Counted from the first letter of the stretch, positions 1 to 15,100 are shown. The stretch is 64,000 bases of DNA from Monarcha castaneiventris obscurior (GCA_026261815.1 JAMPIT010000230.1:41934501-41998500); one strand, 5' to 3'. Translations and numbers: made by a program. The notes: generated by a model from the sequence alone, not told the origin.

Positions 1-19
1 TTTTTGGCTCAGCTCTTAC

Positions 20-199
20 TTTTTCGTTGACATCATCCATCAAGGCCAACAGAAACGTGTAGAGGTTCCCCAGGAAGAGCGCAAAGATCCGCCCCAGCTG
101 CCATTTCAGCCCAATGCGGGGATGGTAATTTTCCAGCGCAGCGATGGTTTCAAACAGTGGAGGGCAAAACATGCCCAGCAAGGACATCACAATTTCAAC
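20..199 (-). CDS. TMC2: TMC2 coding exon 12 (residues 493-552, TM4-TM5)
   Basis: A 180-nt exon, phase 0 at both ends, with acceptor CATGTGGCAG and donor GAAAAA|GTAAGA at positions 19-14. It encodes [20 protein letters not shown] (TM4), [15 protein letters not shown], and TM5 ([17 protein letters not shown]), ending DDVNEK. TM4-TM7 line the proposed TMC pore (family knowledge), so this is the start of the conduction pathway. The gene continues beyond the left edge. Confidence 0.98.
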
Positions 200-3100
200 C
201 TGCCACATGAGGAAAACGAGATAACTGCTCACAGTAACAACAGTGACTATCTTACTTTGAGCAGAGTGGGAGCTGCTGGCAACTGTTGGATATTTCTGAA
301 GGATTTATAAAGGGGAGGGAGTCAAAGCAAACTCAGCTTCTGCTGCCTTTGCTTAGCGTGTAGGCAGCACAGCGTTGGACTTCAGGGCCGGGTTGCATGA
401 CTTGCTCTTGCAGGAGCACTTTTGCTCTTATCTCAAAGGGATGAGCTCTAAAGAATTTGTTCCCTGTCAGTCCAGACTCATGAATATTTAGATTCCTCAA
501 GCACCTTGCAGTACTGCTTGCATCAGCTCCAAGGTTCTTATTTTAGTTTCAGAGGAAGCGCAAGACTTGGCTTGTGTGCATAAAGATAATTAGTCAATGC
601 TAATGTTTATTTTCCACGTTCAGCACCTTTGCTTTTGCAGTAGACATTTACAGACTTGAATGGAAACACATCAACAACTCAGTTTTGCAGCTCAAGATAA
701 TATGTCCTAGTGGTATCTTTGTTCCTCTTTATCATGCCAGATACTAAGTTGTACTGTGCTCAGTGAGGTCATTGGCCAGTAAAGGTTAGCTCAGGCATGA
801 CTTACAGGCTCTAAATTTTTTTACAGCCCTACAGGTCCCATTGGCCTGTGGAGGACTGTGTCTGTACAGGTGCAGGGAGTCTCTGATTCACAGGTCTCTT
901 CTTTGTGCTTTTCTTTCCAAGAGAAGTAACAGTACCCAGAACTGTATTCATTCAGATCTCACATTATCACCGGGAAAGGGTCAGACATTAAACTTCTTTG
1001 TTTTAGTAAGATTTTTTTCTTTGGGAAAATTCCATAGTGATAAAACAAATCATTTTGTAAGCAAGTGCCATCTTTCTGAAGTTTTCTTAAGGAATTGTGA
1101 AAATGCATTGTTTTGAATTTAATTTGGCTTTGAAACATAAATACATGATAATATGGTAGACATTGAAATTAAACCTTTCCATAGGTTGAATTTTTTTTTT
1201 GGTATGTGTGAAAAGCTTAAAGATTTGAACTTCTCATTCCAAAATCAGACACAGAAAACTTTGACAACTGAAATTATTTTTTAGGTTCTAAAATTTTATT
1301 CTCGTAATTCAAGGTGGGTGACAAAGATTTGATTTTAGAGTTATGAATTATGGACATTTCTAACACCCAGAGAGCTTTCTAGTACAACTGAGTTTGTAAG
1401 TGTTAATACACAAGTTAAGATGGTGGTTCGTGTTGAAAGTGCTGAAAAGCCATTGACTTTTCTAGTGATTTATTATAAGAATATTTTCCCTTCCTTGCAG
1501 GAATTGTTAATTTTCCCTAGGAACTTTCAGTGAGATCAGTGTGCATTGCAGCTACCACAAGTGCAAAGGTACTGAAGGGGACTCCTGGGCCCTGCTAGGG
1601 AATCCCTCTGTCTTGGATGCTGTCCTCAACCTGTGGCAATGATTATGCTAATGGTCCAAAGAAAATTATCCCAGCAGAAAACTGGAAGCAAAGCTTTCTT
1701 ACCTCATTTCTTTCATACCACCCAGCGTTTTGCATTTTGGAAAATGTCTGGGAGCGTTTCACCACAAAATAAATGAGGTAGCCACTCCCACACAAGCAGC
1801 ATATGATGAGGACATTGGCCAAAACCCGCAGGAACCTCCTCAGGTGGATATTCTCATCCTTGTTGCTTTCTTGCTCATCTACAATAGACTCCTAAAAAAA
1901 ACCAGGGGTGCTCAAGAAATTGGAATGGATATCTTGCAGCACCAAGCATAAGGTGACATCACAAGGTTTTTCACCCTATGAAATGGAATCTTCTGCTATT
2001 CTGGCTATATCCAACTTGGTAGTTTTGATTAAATTCAAACTGAGATTCATACAGGCATTCTAGTTTGACTGAAAGATATCAAATGGCAAATATCCCAGGG
2101 GAACTGCACTCTAAATTAATACAAATTCTTTTAGCATTCAAAAAATGCGAGTTAGGGGAAAGGGGTCACAGAAGTTGGAGCTGCCATGGATCAGCACCAT
2201 GTCCTGTTCATATGGAGAGACGCTGAGGAGGTATCCAGATTTCCCCTTAAATCTCTGCCATTCATCGGTGCTGGGAGCATTCCCAGGAACAGGCAGAGGA
2301 AGGTTAAGTTTCGAGTTTACCTTGAAGCTGGTGGTGATGGACGCAAACTTGTTGTCTGCTGTCTCTGGGTTGCCAATGAGGTAGTCCCAGCTGGTGAACA
2401 TCTTCCAGCTGAAAATGAAGTTGTCATCGTCCCCGTCTCCTGTGCTTTCGTTGGCATTTCGTGCCATCCTGTGTAAGGACGTGTGCAGTGACAGGGTCAG
2501 TGTTCCACAGAGCCACCTCGTGTCCTTCAGCTTTGCAAAGCTTGGGATTGCTGGTGGGTAAGATGGAGTGGGGTGACCATTCTTGGGGTTTGGCAATGAC
2601 TGACATGGGCCATTGGACTTTAGGTGTGAGGAGGACTGAACTGTCAAATGGTGTCTTCAGGTCTTCTATTAAAAATAGTGATATAGAGAAAAACTAGCAT
2701 AGGTGATTCAGGATGTTAAAGATTGCTTCCTCCAGCTGGTGCATGAAGAAAGTCTATTTAGGGTGCTTCTGGGTCCTAGGCTGCAGTATATGGTTATGGC
2801 TACCTTTAGTTAGTTAAATTTAGTCAAAACCCCCTGGTGCTGTCCACTACACCCACTGCAGCACAAAGTTTTAGTGAGACTTCACTTGCTGCACAATGCT
2901 GGAGCCAAAGAGCTTGCAGCAAGTCATGCAGGGAGAGAAAAAGGATTATTCTTGTTAATCAGCATAGGAGCAGATATGGCTTCTGCTGTTTCCTCTCTAT
3001 TATTCAATCCCTGAAATCCTTCTGTAAGTCCCCCTAGAGTTCCTAGCACTAGTCCCTCAAGGAAGGCAAGACAACAGATGCTTCAATTTCATGGCAAATG

Positions 3101-6100
3101 TACAGCAAATCCCCATGTCCCACTCCAGCCAAAGGCTCAAGAGGCTCTTTGTGCTGCACAGCAATATGGCCTGTTTCAGAAAGCAATACAAATCCATGGG
3201 CTTATTCTTTCTTCCAAAGAAAGGAAGGCCTTTTCATGGTGTGTCCTTCAGGCAGAGATAGAGGGACTTATTTTTTTATTTTTAACTTTGCAGAGACCAT
3301 TACAGCACTGACAAGTGCTTTGGCTGCATCCTCAGTACCCTGAGGATGCTGTGGGAGCCTCACTGGTGTTTGGGGACAGTGCCCAAGCGGCACAGAAATT
3401 TTGGCCACTTTTAAACTCCACTGATTTGTTTAGGGGCTCAGCAAATACAGTCTGGTAGCATTTGGCTCTTTTGTGCAACCCTTGCACTATCTGTGGGTAT
3501 TCAGGAATGTTTATTTTGCAATGAAAGCATGCAAAAGGAACCTTTGAAATTTACTGCAAGTAAAATACTCCTTCATGTACAAAATCTACCTGTTTGATGG
3601 CCCTGTAGTAATGTTGGAGGAAGGGTTAAAGAGATCTGGAGAGGAGGAGAAGGAAGAAGATGTCTGGAGTAGGAGGGGGTCAGAATAGTGCACATGAGCA
3701 CACGGATGAGGCAGGGGAGTACCCAGGTCCCTCCAGCTCACCAGAGCCAGGGTGGTGGACAGGGAGGCTACAGGCATGAAAACAGCAGGCACACAGCCCC
3801 CTTTGCCCACATTCCCCCAGCCATCCAGCCAAGGCTGGACCAAGTCTGGGTGCCCATGGAGGGGAACCCAGCTGTTAGACACATCTGGGTGGATTTTGCA
3901 GAGGGAGCAATGTCAGCTGCACTTACGATCTTATGACAACCATCAGGCTGTAGCCGAACACGCTGATCCCAACCATGAAATACGCCATTGGCAGCCTGTA
4001 TTTCAACCAGCCAATTGTCCTCTGGTTGTTGTAGTAGCCATAAAAGAGTGCTGAGTATTTGATGTAACCCTGGAGGTAAAGCAAAAGCAATCCTGTGTGA
4101 GCTGTGCAGCTTCTCTTCTGCAGGAAAGGGATTTCTAGAGAAAACTGAAGATTTAGAACATAGAAAATCAACTTGGAAAAGTTTTTAGGGTCTCATTCTT
4201 GTCTGTTTGCTGCCCTGGCACCTTTGAGAACCGTCTTCTTAAGAGCTTATCATCCTAAGAGAGGGAAGATGAGGGAGAGCATGTCAGAGGATAGTGGCTT
4301 AAAACTAAAATGTGGTTTTGATCCATCACTCTTTCATCCCTCCTAGAAAAACATCCTTATTGCTCTTTGTGGCTGTAGCCCACCTGCTTCTCTAAGACAA
4401 TAATCAAACACTCAGATCTTGTAGAAATGCTGTAGCAAAGAGCCTTCCCACCGTGATATGAAACTTTTCCTTTCAGGTAGGAGGCAGCTGATGCTCAGTA
4501 CCTTGCAGATTTAGTTCCTTTCACCGGCTGCCGCCTGCAGAGCAAACATAACTAAAGAGTGAAATCAAAGCATTACTTTCCCGTGGAAAGCAGAGCTCAG
4601 ACACAATATCAACCGTGTTGTCTCAAGCAAATCTGCTTTTTGCTGTGCAATCTGTTAGGCCTTCAACGAGCGTGCAGATCACCTAATCCGCATTAGCAAT
4701 CTCTCCCTGTTTTTCTGTCATATCCAAGTTGATGTGTATCACTGCACATTGTACTCCTGTTTTTAGCCCCTTGTCCTTCAGCTCCTAAGTGTACTTAGTC
4801 AGTCTGGTCATGATAGTTGAGCACGCTCCCCTCTGATCAAGACTTTGGAAAGACATAACTTGAAGCTCGGATCAGAGCCTGTGTGATGGATCTTGTTTAG
4901 AGACATTGAATTGTTTACATGTAAAGGGGCTTGTGGAGGCTGCCTAGTCAAGCCCCCTGCTCAAAGCAGGGCCAGTTGCAAAAGGGAGTGTTGTGGCTTC
5001 GGACTGTGTCCAGCTGAGCTTTGAAAATCTCTAGGGATGGAGATCCCATGACCTTTCTGGGCCTTTCTTCCAGTGTTTGACCACCTTCACTTAATCGGCT
5101 AAACTAAGCCCCCCCAAAACTCTAGGCTTTTTATTCCTAACCTAATAAAAAGCCTTGGTATCCCCAGGTGCCACGGGAACTGCATTTTTGCCCTGCACAA
5201 AGCGCAGTGCCACAGGTCCAGGACCATTCTGTGTGTGTTTCTAGCAGTGCAGCAATCCTGTGGCTGGCACAGCACAGCAGGGCTGCTTGGGGCTCGTAGC
5301 CTGTTACACACAATGTCTGCTTGAGAGGTGTGGAGGATAAACGCCTTGTAAAATATAATGTCCCTGGAAGGCACTAGTGAAGTTTGTTTCTCAGGTTGTA
5401 ATTCCAAACCTTTGTCTTTTTGATTCATCAGATGCCAAGGACTGAAAAATTAGTTTCTCAGCTCACATCATCCAGTGTGTTCTTTAAACTCCATTTGTGA
5501 GACATGGTGTCTGGTGTCCAAGTGAGATTTATTCCTTTCTGCTCCCCTAGAAATCCGTGATGTGACCCCCTTGCTGCCAAAGTGTATATTTCCCCAGCTC
5601 CTCTCTCTTGAAAGGTATTTTTCAGGATAATAGTATTGACTCTTCATTTATGCCTACCCTGATATATATTTGTGCCCTGCACCTCTCGTGTGGAGCATGC
5701 TGGAATAAGCCTCTATTCATTTTCAAAGGGCAAACCTCTGCAAAGGGCTTCATTTAACATCTCCTGGCTGCAGAGGGTATTGGTGTACAGTGTTGCCCCG
5801 TATCTGGAGATGCTTCTCAAGCTTGAATGATTGCTCCCTGATGTCAGACAGCAAGGGAATGGGTACTGGATGGGTATGGCAGAAGGGTTCAGAGGATCAG
5901 CACCTCAGTGACAGCAGGGGAATGTAGATGTGTGCACCAAGCCAGAGGCAGGAGACTGGCAGGTCATGGGAGTAAGCATTTCCTGGAAGCTTACAGCCTC
6001 ATCCAGAGGCAAGTCTCCTTACTGATAGGTCTATTACTTATGTTCTCCCAGAGAAAATCAGCAGCTGCATTTCATCAACACTCCTTCAGGTTTTTTGTTT

Positions 6101-9100
6101 GTTTTGGAGTTTTATTTTGCTTTTTTTTGTTTCTTCTGGCTTAATGAGTTTAAATGCTACCACTTGTATTTTTACACTGCACTGCTCAAATGAGTTTTCA
6201 TTCCTTACACTGCTATTAAAAATGTCCCTAATACACTTCTGAATTTTGGATTCTGGCAGTGGGCGAAACTGCTGGGAAAGGAAGAGTTAGAAGGATCCTC
6301 AGCAGACAATGAGAGGGTAAAGGAAGGCCTGGCCCTGGCAGGTTTCTGGACACCAGTATTTGAAGCCTTATTAATAAATTAGTTTAAATAACTAATAATA
6401 AATAAATAAATAAATAAATAAATAAATTAGTTTAAATAACTGGTTAACAACAAAGTAGTTTTGTTTGTTTATTTATTATTAGGTTGGTTTTTTTTTTTTA
6501 AGCTAAGGAAATTGCAAAGCGGTTTATTACAGAAGGAGTGGGTCCCGTGCTTGTAGCATGTGGGCCAGTGCTGACAAGCATTAAAAAAATATTTCCAGCA
6601 CTAACAATTTTGAAAGTCAGATCCCAAGGTACTGGTTACATCAGAAAATCTTTGCCCCCTTCGCACACCTTTTCTTGGGCTAAAAACACCTAAAAACACT
6701 TAATCCCTTTAACTTAAATCTTCAAAGTAACTGGGGTGGGAGGTGAATTGGTGTTGCAGGCAAGCACCCAGAGATGGCTGGAAACTTGGGATTTTCCTTT
6801 GGGTGCAAGTCCTAAACTTTGGTCCCTGCTTCCAGCTCCTGTAAATATTTCAGGGGAACAGGGAGGGCAGGGACATGGGGAACAACCCCCTTCCCAATCA
6901 CTTTCAGTGGTCTGGCAAGGTGCTCCCTGACTGTGAAGGGGGGCTGCAGCTTGAAGTCTCTTTCTGGCTGCCTGGTTTGGAGCAGCTCCAGCCTTTCACC
7001 TGGGTGCTTGCTGCCTTTCCAGTTGGAAGCAAAATGGCTTTTGTGTCTACACACACGTGACATGTGCCAGCCAGCACATTTGTGTATGGAAGTGGTTCAA
7101 ACCCACAGGCAGGTGTCTGCAGGTGTACACGCTGTTTTGGCCAGAAATCTCAGCACCCGCCAAGACTTTGTTGCAACAAAAGATTTTCCAGACTTCTTCT
7201 GGAAGAGATAGGTGCTCTGCTGGCTTATCTTGGAACAAATTCATCCTTATAGCACCACTAACTTCTGAGGGGTTTTAGGAGGTATTCAACTGATCTTTTA
7301 TGATTAACACTTGTGTGCTTACCTCAAAGTCCCAAAGAACTGAAAAATCCATAGCCGTTGCTTGTTCAGCCCGGGGTACAGTTTTCCTTGGCATACTCCC
7401 ATATGGCATTCCCATCAGGACCTGGAGAACATTAATAACAGTGATGCATATATAGTATAAAACACCGAGGAGTTTTTAACAGGTTTTATTTCTTAATGAG
7501 TCTATTCTCATTTGCTGTTGGTTGGTTTGCCTTTTCTGTTGATTTTTGATATATATTTTATTTCTTAACACTAGGGCAGCAGTTTTAAAAAGATGCTTAG
7601 CATTAATTTTATTTATTATTATTTGATATTAATTATATCTATTAATACTTAGTATTAAAGATATTTATTAATACACATTATTAAATTTATCATTAATATT
7701 TAGTATCAATTTCAACCAAATAACCAGAGGACTTCCCTTTCCCTGGACACATCCATTGCACAGGAAATATGTTTTTAAGAAAATGTATCCTTTCATGAAC
7801 AGCTCCAGTTGAAATGTCCTTAGTTTATCAAGGAGTTCTTTGCTTGAACTTCATGGGTCTAATGCAGTAGAGGGATTAGCTTCATCTAGTTATGCAGAGC
7901 TCCTCCTCTGAGAGAAGTGAAGAGCACTGGGTCAAGCTTGAAATATAATTTGTATTTTTCAGTCCTGAATTGAAAGATGTTCTCAAGGTGAGGTAAAGGG
8001 CAATTAGGTTTGGAAAAAAAAAAAAAATACATGACAAAAAGATGCAAAGAATAGTTTTCATGGCACAGCCTGTCTTGATGGCACCATGCAAAGCAGGTCT
8101 TGCAGCTGGAGCAGCAGTTGAAGTCCAGACAGAGAATGCCAAGGGCTATGGAGAGTTATTATATTTACAAGCTGACTGGTGCCTATACCAAAATATCTCA
8201 TTAGCATTCACAGCCTAGAAAGGTCCCAGCATATCATCTATCACTTATTTTTTAGAGCTATCTAATTACATTCAAAATAATTTATGATTAAATGCTTATT
8301 GCCCAGCTACTCCCCGTATCGTAACAGCTCAGTAGGCAATGAGTAACAGTGTGCACACTTCAGAGAGGAAAGCTCCTGCCATATGCAGAGCTCCTAACCA
8401 AACACATTTGTATTGTTCAGTGCTAATGGTTATGTCTCCTCGTCCTGGAAGGAAACTGAGCTTTCCCTTTCAATGGTGTGAGCAAGCACATCAGGGAGAA
8501 CAAAAGCATGGTCCTCAGGAGGGATTCTGCAGTGCATTTTTGCTCCATAAAATTCTGCATTGAACGGAACAGATGCCACTGTCTGTGGATTGCACAGCCT
8601 TTAAATACTGCACTGAGTAATTTAGCCAGAGCTGTAATGGCTACATTAAAAAATTCTTCAATAAACGATCATATAAAGTTGGGTATGAGATCCTTTTCCT
8701 TCTCCAAGAAGAGAGAGAAATAGAAAAACTAAAAATAAAACAATTGCTTGTGAATCATATGAATTGGAAGTACAAAACAGGGTTAATTCCCAAGCAAATG
8801 TTAGTTGGCAAAGTGCTGGGAAATTGTCCATTCCCTGAAGGGCTGTGCCATGGCTGCTGCCACATGGTCATGCCCCTCAGAGGGCCCAGAAGCGAGGGTA
8901 TTTAATTATTTTCAGAGCAAAATCCATTTCTTGTGGCTCTTGCAAACTGCACCTTGTGTCTAGGATTGGAATGTCATGTTTTTCACTTTAGTCAAAATGT
9001 AAAACTAGCCTTGAATTAGATTGTTGAGCCCCAGCTTCAGCTGCTGGATGGGCAGGATCTTTGATAGCAATTTAGGTCTCCTGATATCAATCCAACTTCT

Positions 9101-12100
9101 GCTTCTGTGTCAGTAAGTCTTTGTAAATGATTGTCCTCAGGCATTTGATTTTTCTAAAGCACCGCCTGTTATAAGACATTTGTTTGTCCTGTCGATGTCA
9201 TGTTTGTGTCAAGCAATGGGCAAGATATTACTGAGAGGAGAACTAAGCACTTACCTCTGGAATTATAACCAGTCCAAATATTAACCCAAAAAGGACAAGA
9301 TTTACTCCGTACATCCACCGCAGAAATATGAAGTAGGAAGCAACTGAGGAGCCAAAGTGACCTTAAAGCAGAAGACATTCCATGGTTAGGAGTTTAGGAG
9401 GGTTAAACTGTCCTCAGCAACCCTTTACCCTCAGCTCTCCCCAACACATTTCTCATGGGCCTCCCAACAGTCCCCACAGGTGATGGAGAGAGCAGCACCT
9501 GGAGCTGTCAGGGATGTGTGCTCCTTGTCTGGCCAGGAACTGATGGCCAGGAACCTGGAATATTGTTTGTATGAAGACAAAGAGGTCTTACAAAATTTCC
9601 CACTGCCACCGCACAGCAGCTTCAACTTACTCTCCACTTCCTTTATCTTCATCTCCCAGGGTATGCACTGAGTTTTAAAATTTTCAAAGTCTCTCTTGAA
9701 TTTCACCCATTTCTGAAACAAGACAACATTGCAGTGAGCAATGAGAGGTGTGAAAAGGGGGTCTGCTCCAAAGGTTTCTAATATCAGAGTTTGGTAACAT
9801 GGTTAGGTGTGGGTGTAAGTTCCAAAGCAGGAACTCTGGTCTGGATCTTATCTTCTGGGCTATTTCAGAAACTCACTTCAGTCCAAAATCCCCCCACTCC
9901 CAAGAGTTCACATTATGATTTGAGTTTTGAGAGTTTTAACCTTCCTAGGCTTTTGGAAAGCTGCAGTTGTGCTATGGATTCATCAGATTATATAGGGGTG
10001 GAAAATTCAGACCTGGCTCTGGATTGAAAGAATTGGTTCAGAATAAACTCTATTTAAAACAAAATTTAACTTGATGAAACACTGAGCTTGAATCTTTCCT
10101 CACCAGGCCAGCAGCTAAACTCCCATTGATTTCATAATCTCAAGTCTGGCTCTGTTTTGCACTTCTCAATATAATCTCCATGACAACATGCAACTTGGCT
10201 ACCAACTTCAGTCTCAAAACACAGCCATCATTCTACCTGTTATCTCCTTGTCACTGGAGAAGATGAAATTTTACAGGACTAAGGGTAGTGCAAGAGTTTG
10301 ACAGAGCCTCTTTCCCCTTTAGGGATACCTTTTCTCACAGATCAAGGTTTTGGGGATCGCAACCAGAAAGCCATGGTTTTCCCTGCTCCTGAAAATCCTC
10401 CCTTGCTTCAGGAAAGGTCACAATGAGGTTCAGGTTGGGGTAAATTTCCCCCTGTTCTTTCTGCAATAGTCATAGATTTGAAGCCAGCTAGTATTTTTTT
10501 GAATGTGGGTAGGAACTTTTAGTCTGATTTCCTTGTGCCCCTTTCGCCAAATAGAGGTCAATAAACCTAAAAATGTGCTGAATACATAACTGAGTATCCA
10601 AGCCTTTCCCTGACATCACTGTAGCACTTACCTTCGCCATCATCATCTTATATGCAAACAACTTCTTGCCCTTTCCTTTTCCCAGAGCTCCTTCAAACTT
10701 CTCTACAAAATCTTGTGCCTCTCTAATTGGAAAACAAACAAGCAGGTTATTAAAACAGCAAAGGGGTCCTTAGCTCTTCACCCCTGCCTGCACCAGTGCA
10801 ATGAAGCAACAGAGGTGGGGGCTTGGTGTCTCTCCACACCTGCTCTCTGCTGGTGTTGTTGCAGTGCCACACAGAGCTCAGACACCCACCCAGGTCCCCA
10901 AAGCACTCCTGTTGATGTAGAGATGTGTCCCAAATCTTACTCCACTCTTCTCCCTGGCTGCAAACTAAAACCCTGCCCATTTCTCTCACTGCAGAGCTCT
11001 CCCAGCCTGAATGCTTGTTATAATTTCTCTCTCCTGATGCATTGGTCAAGAAGAAAATAACATTGCCTAGTGAAATAAACTCTAAGAGGATGCAGAACTT
11101 CCCTCCATGAACACCTCCCTAGATAACTACCAGAGATGTGAAAACGTCCCAAGGGAGTAATCTCAGTGCCAAAGGAATGAGTGTACACTAGTCAGGAGTA
11201 AAATCAAGCTGCAAAATGAAATTAGTTTTACAATAAGATTTCTAAGGGAAATACAGAGAAAATAGTCTAGGTAGATGCTGTTATGCTAAGTATGCTTAGC
11301 TTGTGAATAAAATGATACTGTATATTGGTGTTGCCAATGAGAAGAGATTAAATTTCAGGACCTGGGAGGTTTTTTGCTGTCCTAAGCCTGTGGGAAAGAC
11401 ACACTTCCACCTGGTATAAATAGTTGGCTAGTTCAGCCTGTAACCTTAGGAAAATCACCTGTGACTTCATTTGAAAACCTGAAGTGAGATTTCTAAGTCT
11501 GGAACATATTGTTTCACTCTCTTTGTGCTTTACACCCCTCATCTGTGCAATGGGGTTAATAATTTCTTGTCTCAGGGCTGAGTTTATGCAACCAAAACTA
11601 ACTAATGAATGTACAGCATGCTGAGAGCCTTTCTGGAGACTCCTGCACAAGCAATGCAACAGTTTTGTTTAGGTTCATTAGTAGGTAGTAATGACTGCTA
11701 TAATTCAGGAATAAAATTAAGCTACGGAGGTACATTATCAAACATCAAAAATTTTAGTCAGGATCCTACACCACAGGGAAAAAAAGCATCAGAAATAACT
11801 TTGCTTTGCTCTTTTTTTCTTTTCTTGCAGAAATTTGGAATTTTAGGGTTGTAAAAATTTATTTGTTATGAGCTCAGGCTCATAGAATGCCTGTGAGGTG
11901 GGAAAGCTGCTTTAATACAGTTTCTGTGTTACAGATCTTTACCCAGATTTTCAGAAGTAATTGTCAGAGTTCACAATTCCTGATTTTTTTGGAAGATGGA
12001 ACAGGTCTTGGGCTTCAGGGCATAAAAGAGAGAAGCAGTGACACATGGTGACTGCCAGACTTCACAGCACAGTTCCTGCAACTCTGAGCAACCTCTCAGC

Positions 12101-15100
12101 AAACACAGAGCAGGGGCATCACCACTCCCTGTGGGTCTGTGCAGGCTTTGCAATGCTATTTTGAAATCTCTGCTGATAGAAAGGGGTTTCAGAGGATCCT
12201 TAACCAGTAGAGCTGGGAGTTGAATCATTGCCCTGATATGGGAATGGCTTGTTATGAGCCATGCCCTGTCGAACTGTTGGTTTTGATTTCCCTGGTCTGC
12301 CCTGCCCCACTGTCCTCCACTGCCCTGAATGAAAGGGTCTCTGCTGCTGCCTGAGTTGTTCCTACCTTCATCAGGGGCTGTGTAGCAACATTATCTTTGC
12401 TCCATAAACCTCTGCAATTTACAGAGCATTTTTTCCAAGCAGCCCCATCTCAGGGCTGTGCAGTAACATGGGACTGTGCTACTCTGATTTCTGTCTGACA
12501 AAAGACATGAATAAGCAAGCCAGGGTATGGAGTTTGCTTTAACAAGTAGCCTGACAGTAGCGAGTCATTTGGTTTTAAATACGAGGGTAGAATGACCTGG
12601 CCATGAGTATCAGTTGAACAGATTTGCACTTCGTTAGTTCTTTGGTTACAGAGGCTGAAAATCAGATTCCACATTTTAACTCTGATCGTTTGGATGCAGA
12701 CAGGCTGGCCAAGTTCTGCTGGTCACTTTCTCGGGTACTGGGGTATTACAGGAGCAGCAAATATGTTATTTCAAGGAAAGACAAAGTCCATCTGACAACA
12801 GTCAGGAGAGACCCCAGCAGTAGAGGTTCCCATTTTGATGGGTACCTGAGCACCGAGAGCTTCTTCACCATCCTCCAGGGCTTGTTCCTCATGGTGGAAA
12901 TCAGTTTTTTCTTTTGCTCCACCTGCTCCTTCAGCATCGCGAGCTCTTCCTCTGACAGTGACTCCTCGTCAGATGAGTTGGAGGAAGCAGAAGAAGTACT
13001 GGAAGAGACACAAAATAAAGGACACAGGAAAACTCACAGGGGTTAGAGGGAAGGCCTTGCTTGGGGTAGGCAGAGTGCAGCTGGCCCTGGGGATCCCACT
13101 CCAGTGTGGGCACAGTGCCTCAACATCGCCTGGCTCAGTGCCATGCCAGTGCCCTTCGCACTCAGAGCTGGGCTGTTTCCAGCCAGGATGATGAGGAGGC
13201 ATTTGTGCCCCTCTACACTTCACTCAATGTCATGCTTTGGAGCACACTTCAGCTGTAGAAGCATTGCCTACAGCTACCAGGGCTACAACCCAGAGAAATG
13301 GTTTTCATGCCTTCAGAAAAAAATGGGAGATATGGGGAGAAGTCAAAGGTTGGGACGACCAAGATTTGGAAGAGGAAGAGACTTGAAAACACAGGGGATC
13401 AATTTTAACTGGAATGTTTCCATAGACCAACCAAAAAAATGTGTCCAGACCCAAATTCTCAAGGTACCTTCTTTAGCCGTGCTTTTCTACCCCTGGCTGT
13501 AGGTACTACAACTCCAAGACATGCATAGACCTGATCCTGGCTGAGAAATGATAGTGGCTTGGAAACAGTTTGGTTGTGTGGCATTTTACACTGTTTCCCA
13601 CTGTTGTGTCTCTTTTAGGAGAGCAGGAACTTACTTGCAGTCTATTGGTTTTGCCATTCTGATCCATATGCCACTGGCATGTCGGTATAGCTGCCAGTGT
13701 GAACAAAGCACCATAGTCAGGGATTGTTTAATTACCTGTTTTTCCTGTCTTTCTTCTGTTTGTTGTCCCCCTCCTTCCCTCTCTTGGTTGTTTTCTTTTC
13801 TTTGTTTTCTGATTCCTTTTGATCTTTGGTAGGAGCCGTTTTGCCTGTGTCTTTCTTCTGGCTTCCTTCCTCTCTTGCCTTTTTTCCATCTCTGTTTCTC
13901 CTTTGGTAGTTTTTTCTCCTAGAAACTCTGTTTTGTTGGCTGCCATTGTCTTCCTCTTTGCTCTCATTTTCTTCTTTGTCTTCTTTTTCTTCTTTGTCTT
14001 CTTTTTCTTCTTTGTCCTTCTCTTGCTTTTTGCTTTGAAGTGTGCTTGCTCTACCAGTTTCCCTAAGGGGTTGTTTGTTAGTTTTCTTGTCCTTTACTTC
14101 ATCTTCTGCAAGTGATAAAAAACAATTACATTGGGAAATCCATGCTGGCAGAATAAAGATTCATCAGAAAAGCATGGGCAGCCAGGACACCTGATGCACA
14201 CCCTGGCAAATTCAAAGAGCAGGTGCCTGTTGATCTCTATGGGCTTTGTGCCATGCCCTGTCCAAGCACCAGGTGTAACTCTTTGGTCGGGCAACTCCCA
14301 TTTAAGACAGTGAGATTTAGCACATCAGCGACTTCTATGTGACCATAAGAAAATTGGAAATTAGTTACAAATGCAAAAGCCCATCCATCAGACAGCACAG
14401 ACAGATCTCTCTCTGACCTGTAAACACACCAGAACAAAGGAGACAGAAATTGCAGTCTGTTACACAATGTGTGGTTTGCTTGTTGATGTGATGTCCTTGA
14501 AAGATGTTTACTTTTCAAGGCTGGGAATGGAGTTCTTCTATTTATAGAGAGAAAAGGTACAGCATAGGCAGTATCCAGTTTTGTTTCTCTGAGTTTTCTT
14601 TTATTTTGTATGGTCTATATTCAGAGAAGAAAAAGACCAGGTAGTCTCTGAGAAATACTTCATTCTTATTGGCACTGCAAACTAAAACCTCTTCTTTCCA
14701 GAAGTGCTTTCACCTTAAAGGATTGAAATGGAGCATGATTTAATTACAGAATATTATGGAAAAGGGGAAAAAAAATTCAACCCCCCCCCCCAAGTTTTTC
14801 CATCTCTTTCACTACCAAGTCTATTAAAATCAATAGTAAGTTTTCCAGAGTATTCTAGCTTCCAATTTTCTGAAATTTCTAGCTGATGAAGGTAAAGTGT
14901 TGGAGATATTGTAATAGAAGAAGGATATTGTGCTGGAATGGGATCCAGAATGTAAAATGAGGAGCCTAAAAGGTGAGAAAAATAGGAGCAAAAAAGAATT
15001 TGAGCATTTGCATTTTTACTTTGGTGGAAAGCTGGAAATGAGTAACAAGCTAATAGTTTCTACTTGTTAGTGGTAAAAAATTAGTAGGCAGTGGCTGTCA

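Noticed and set aside
12624..13046. 140-codon plus-strand open frame across TMC2 exon 4
   Set aside because: It is the antisense of the real minus-strand exon 4 and its intron flanks; the Ser/Glu-rich end merely mirrors the exon.
13819..14115. Phe/Leu-rich plus-strand open frame resembling a membrane protein
   Set aside because: It is the complement of the Lys/Glu-rich TMC2 exon 3; pyrimidine-rich DNA automatically reads as Phe and Leu.
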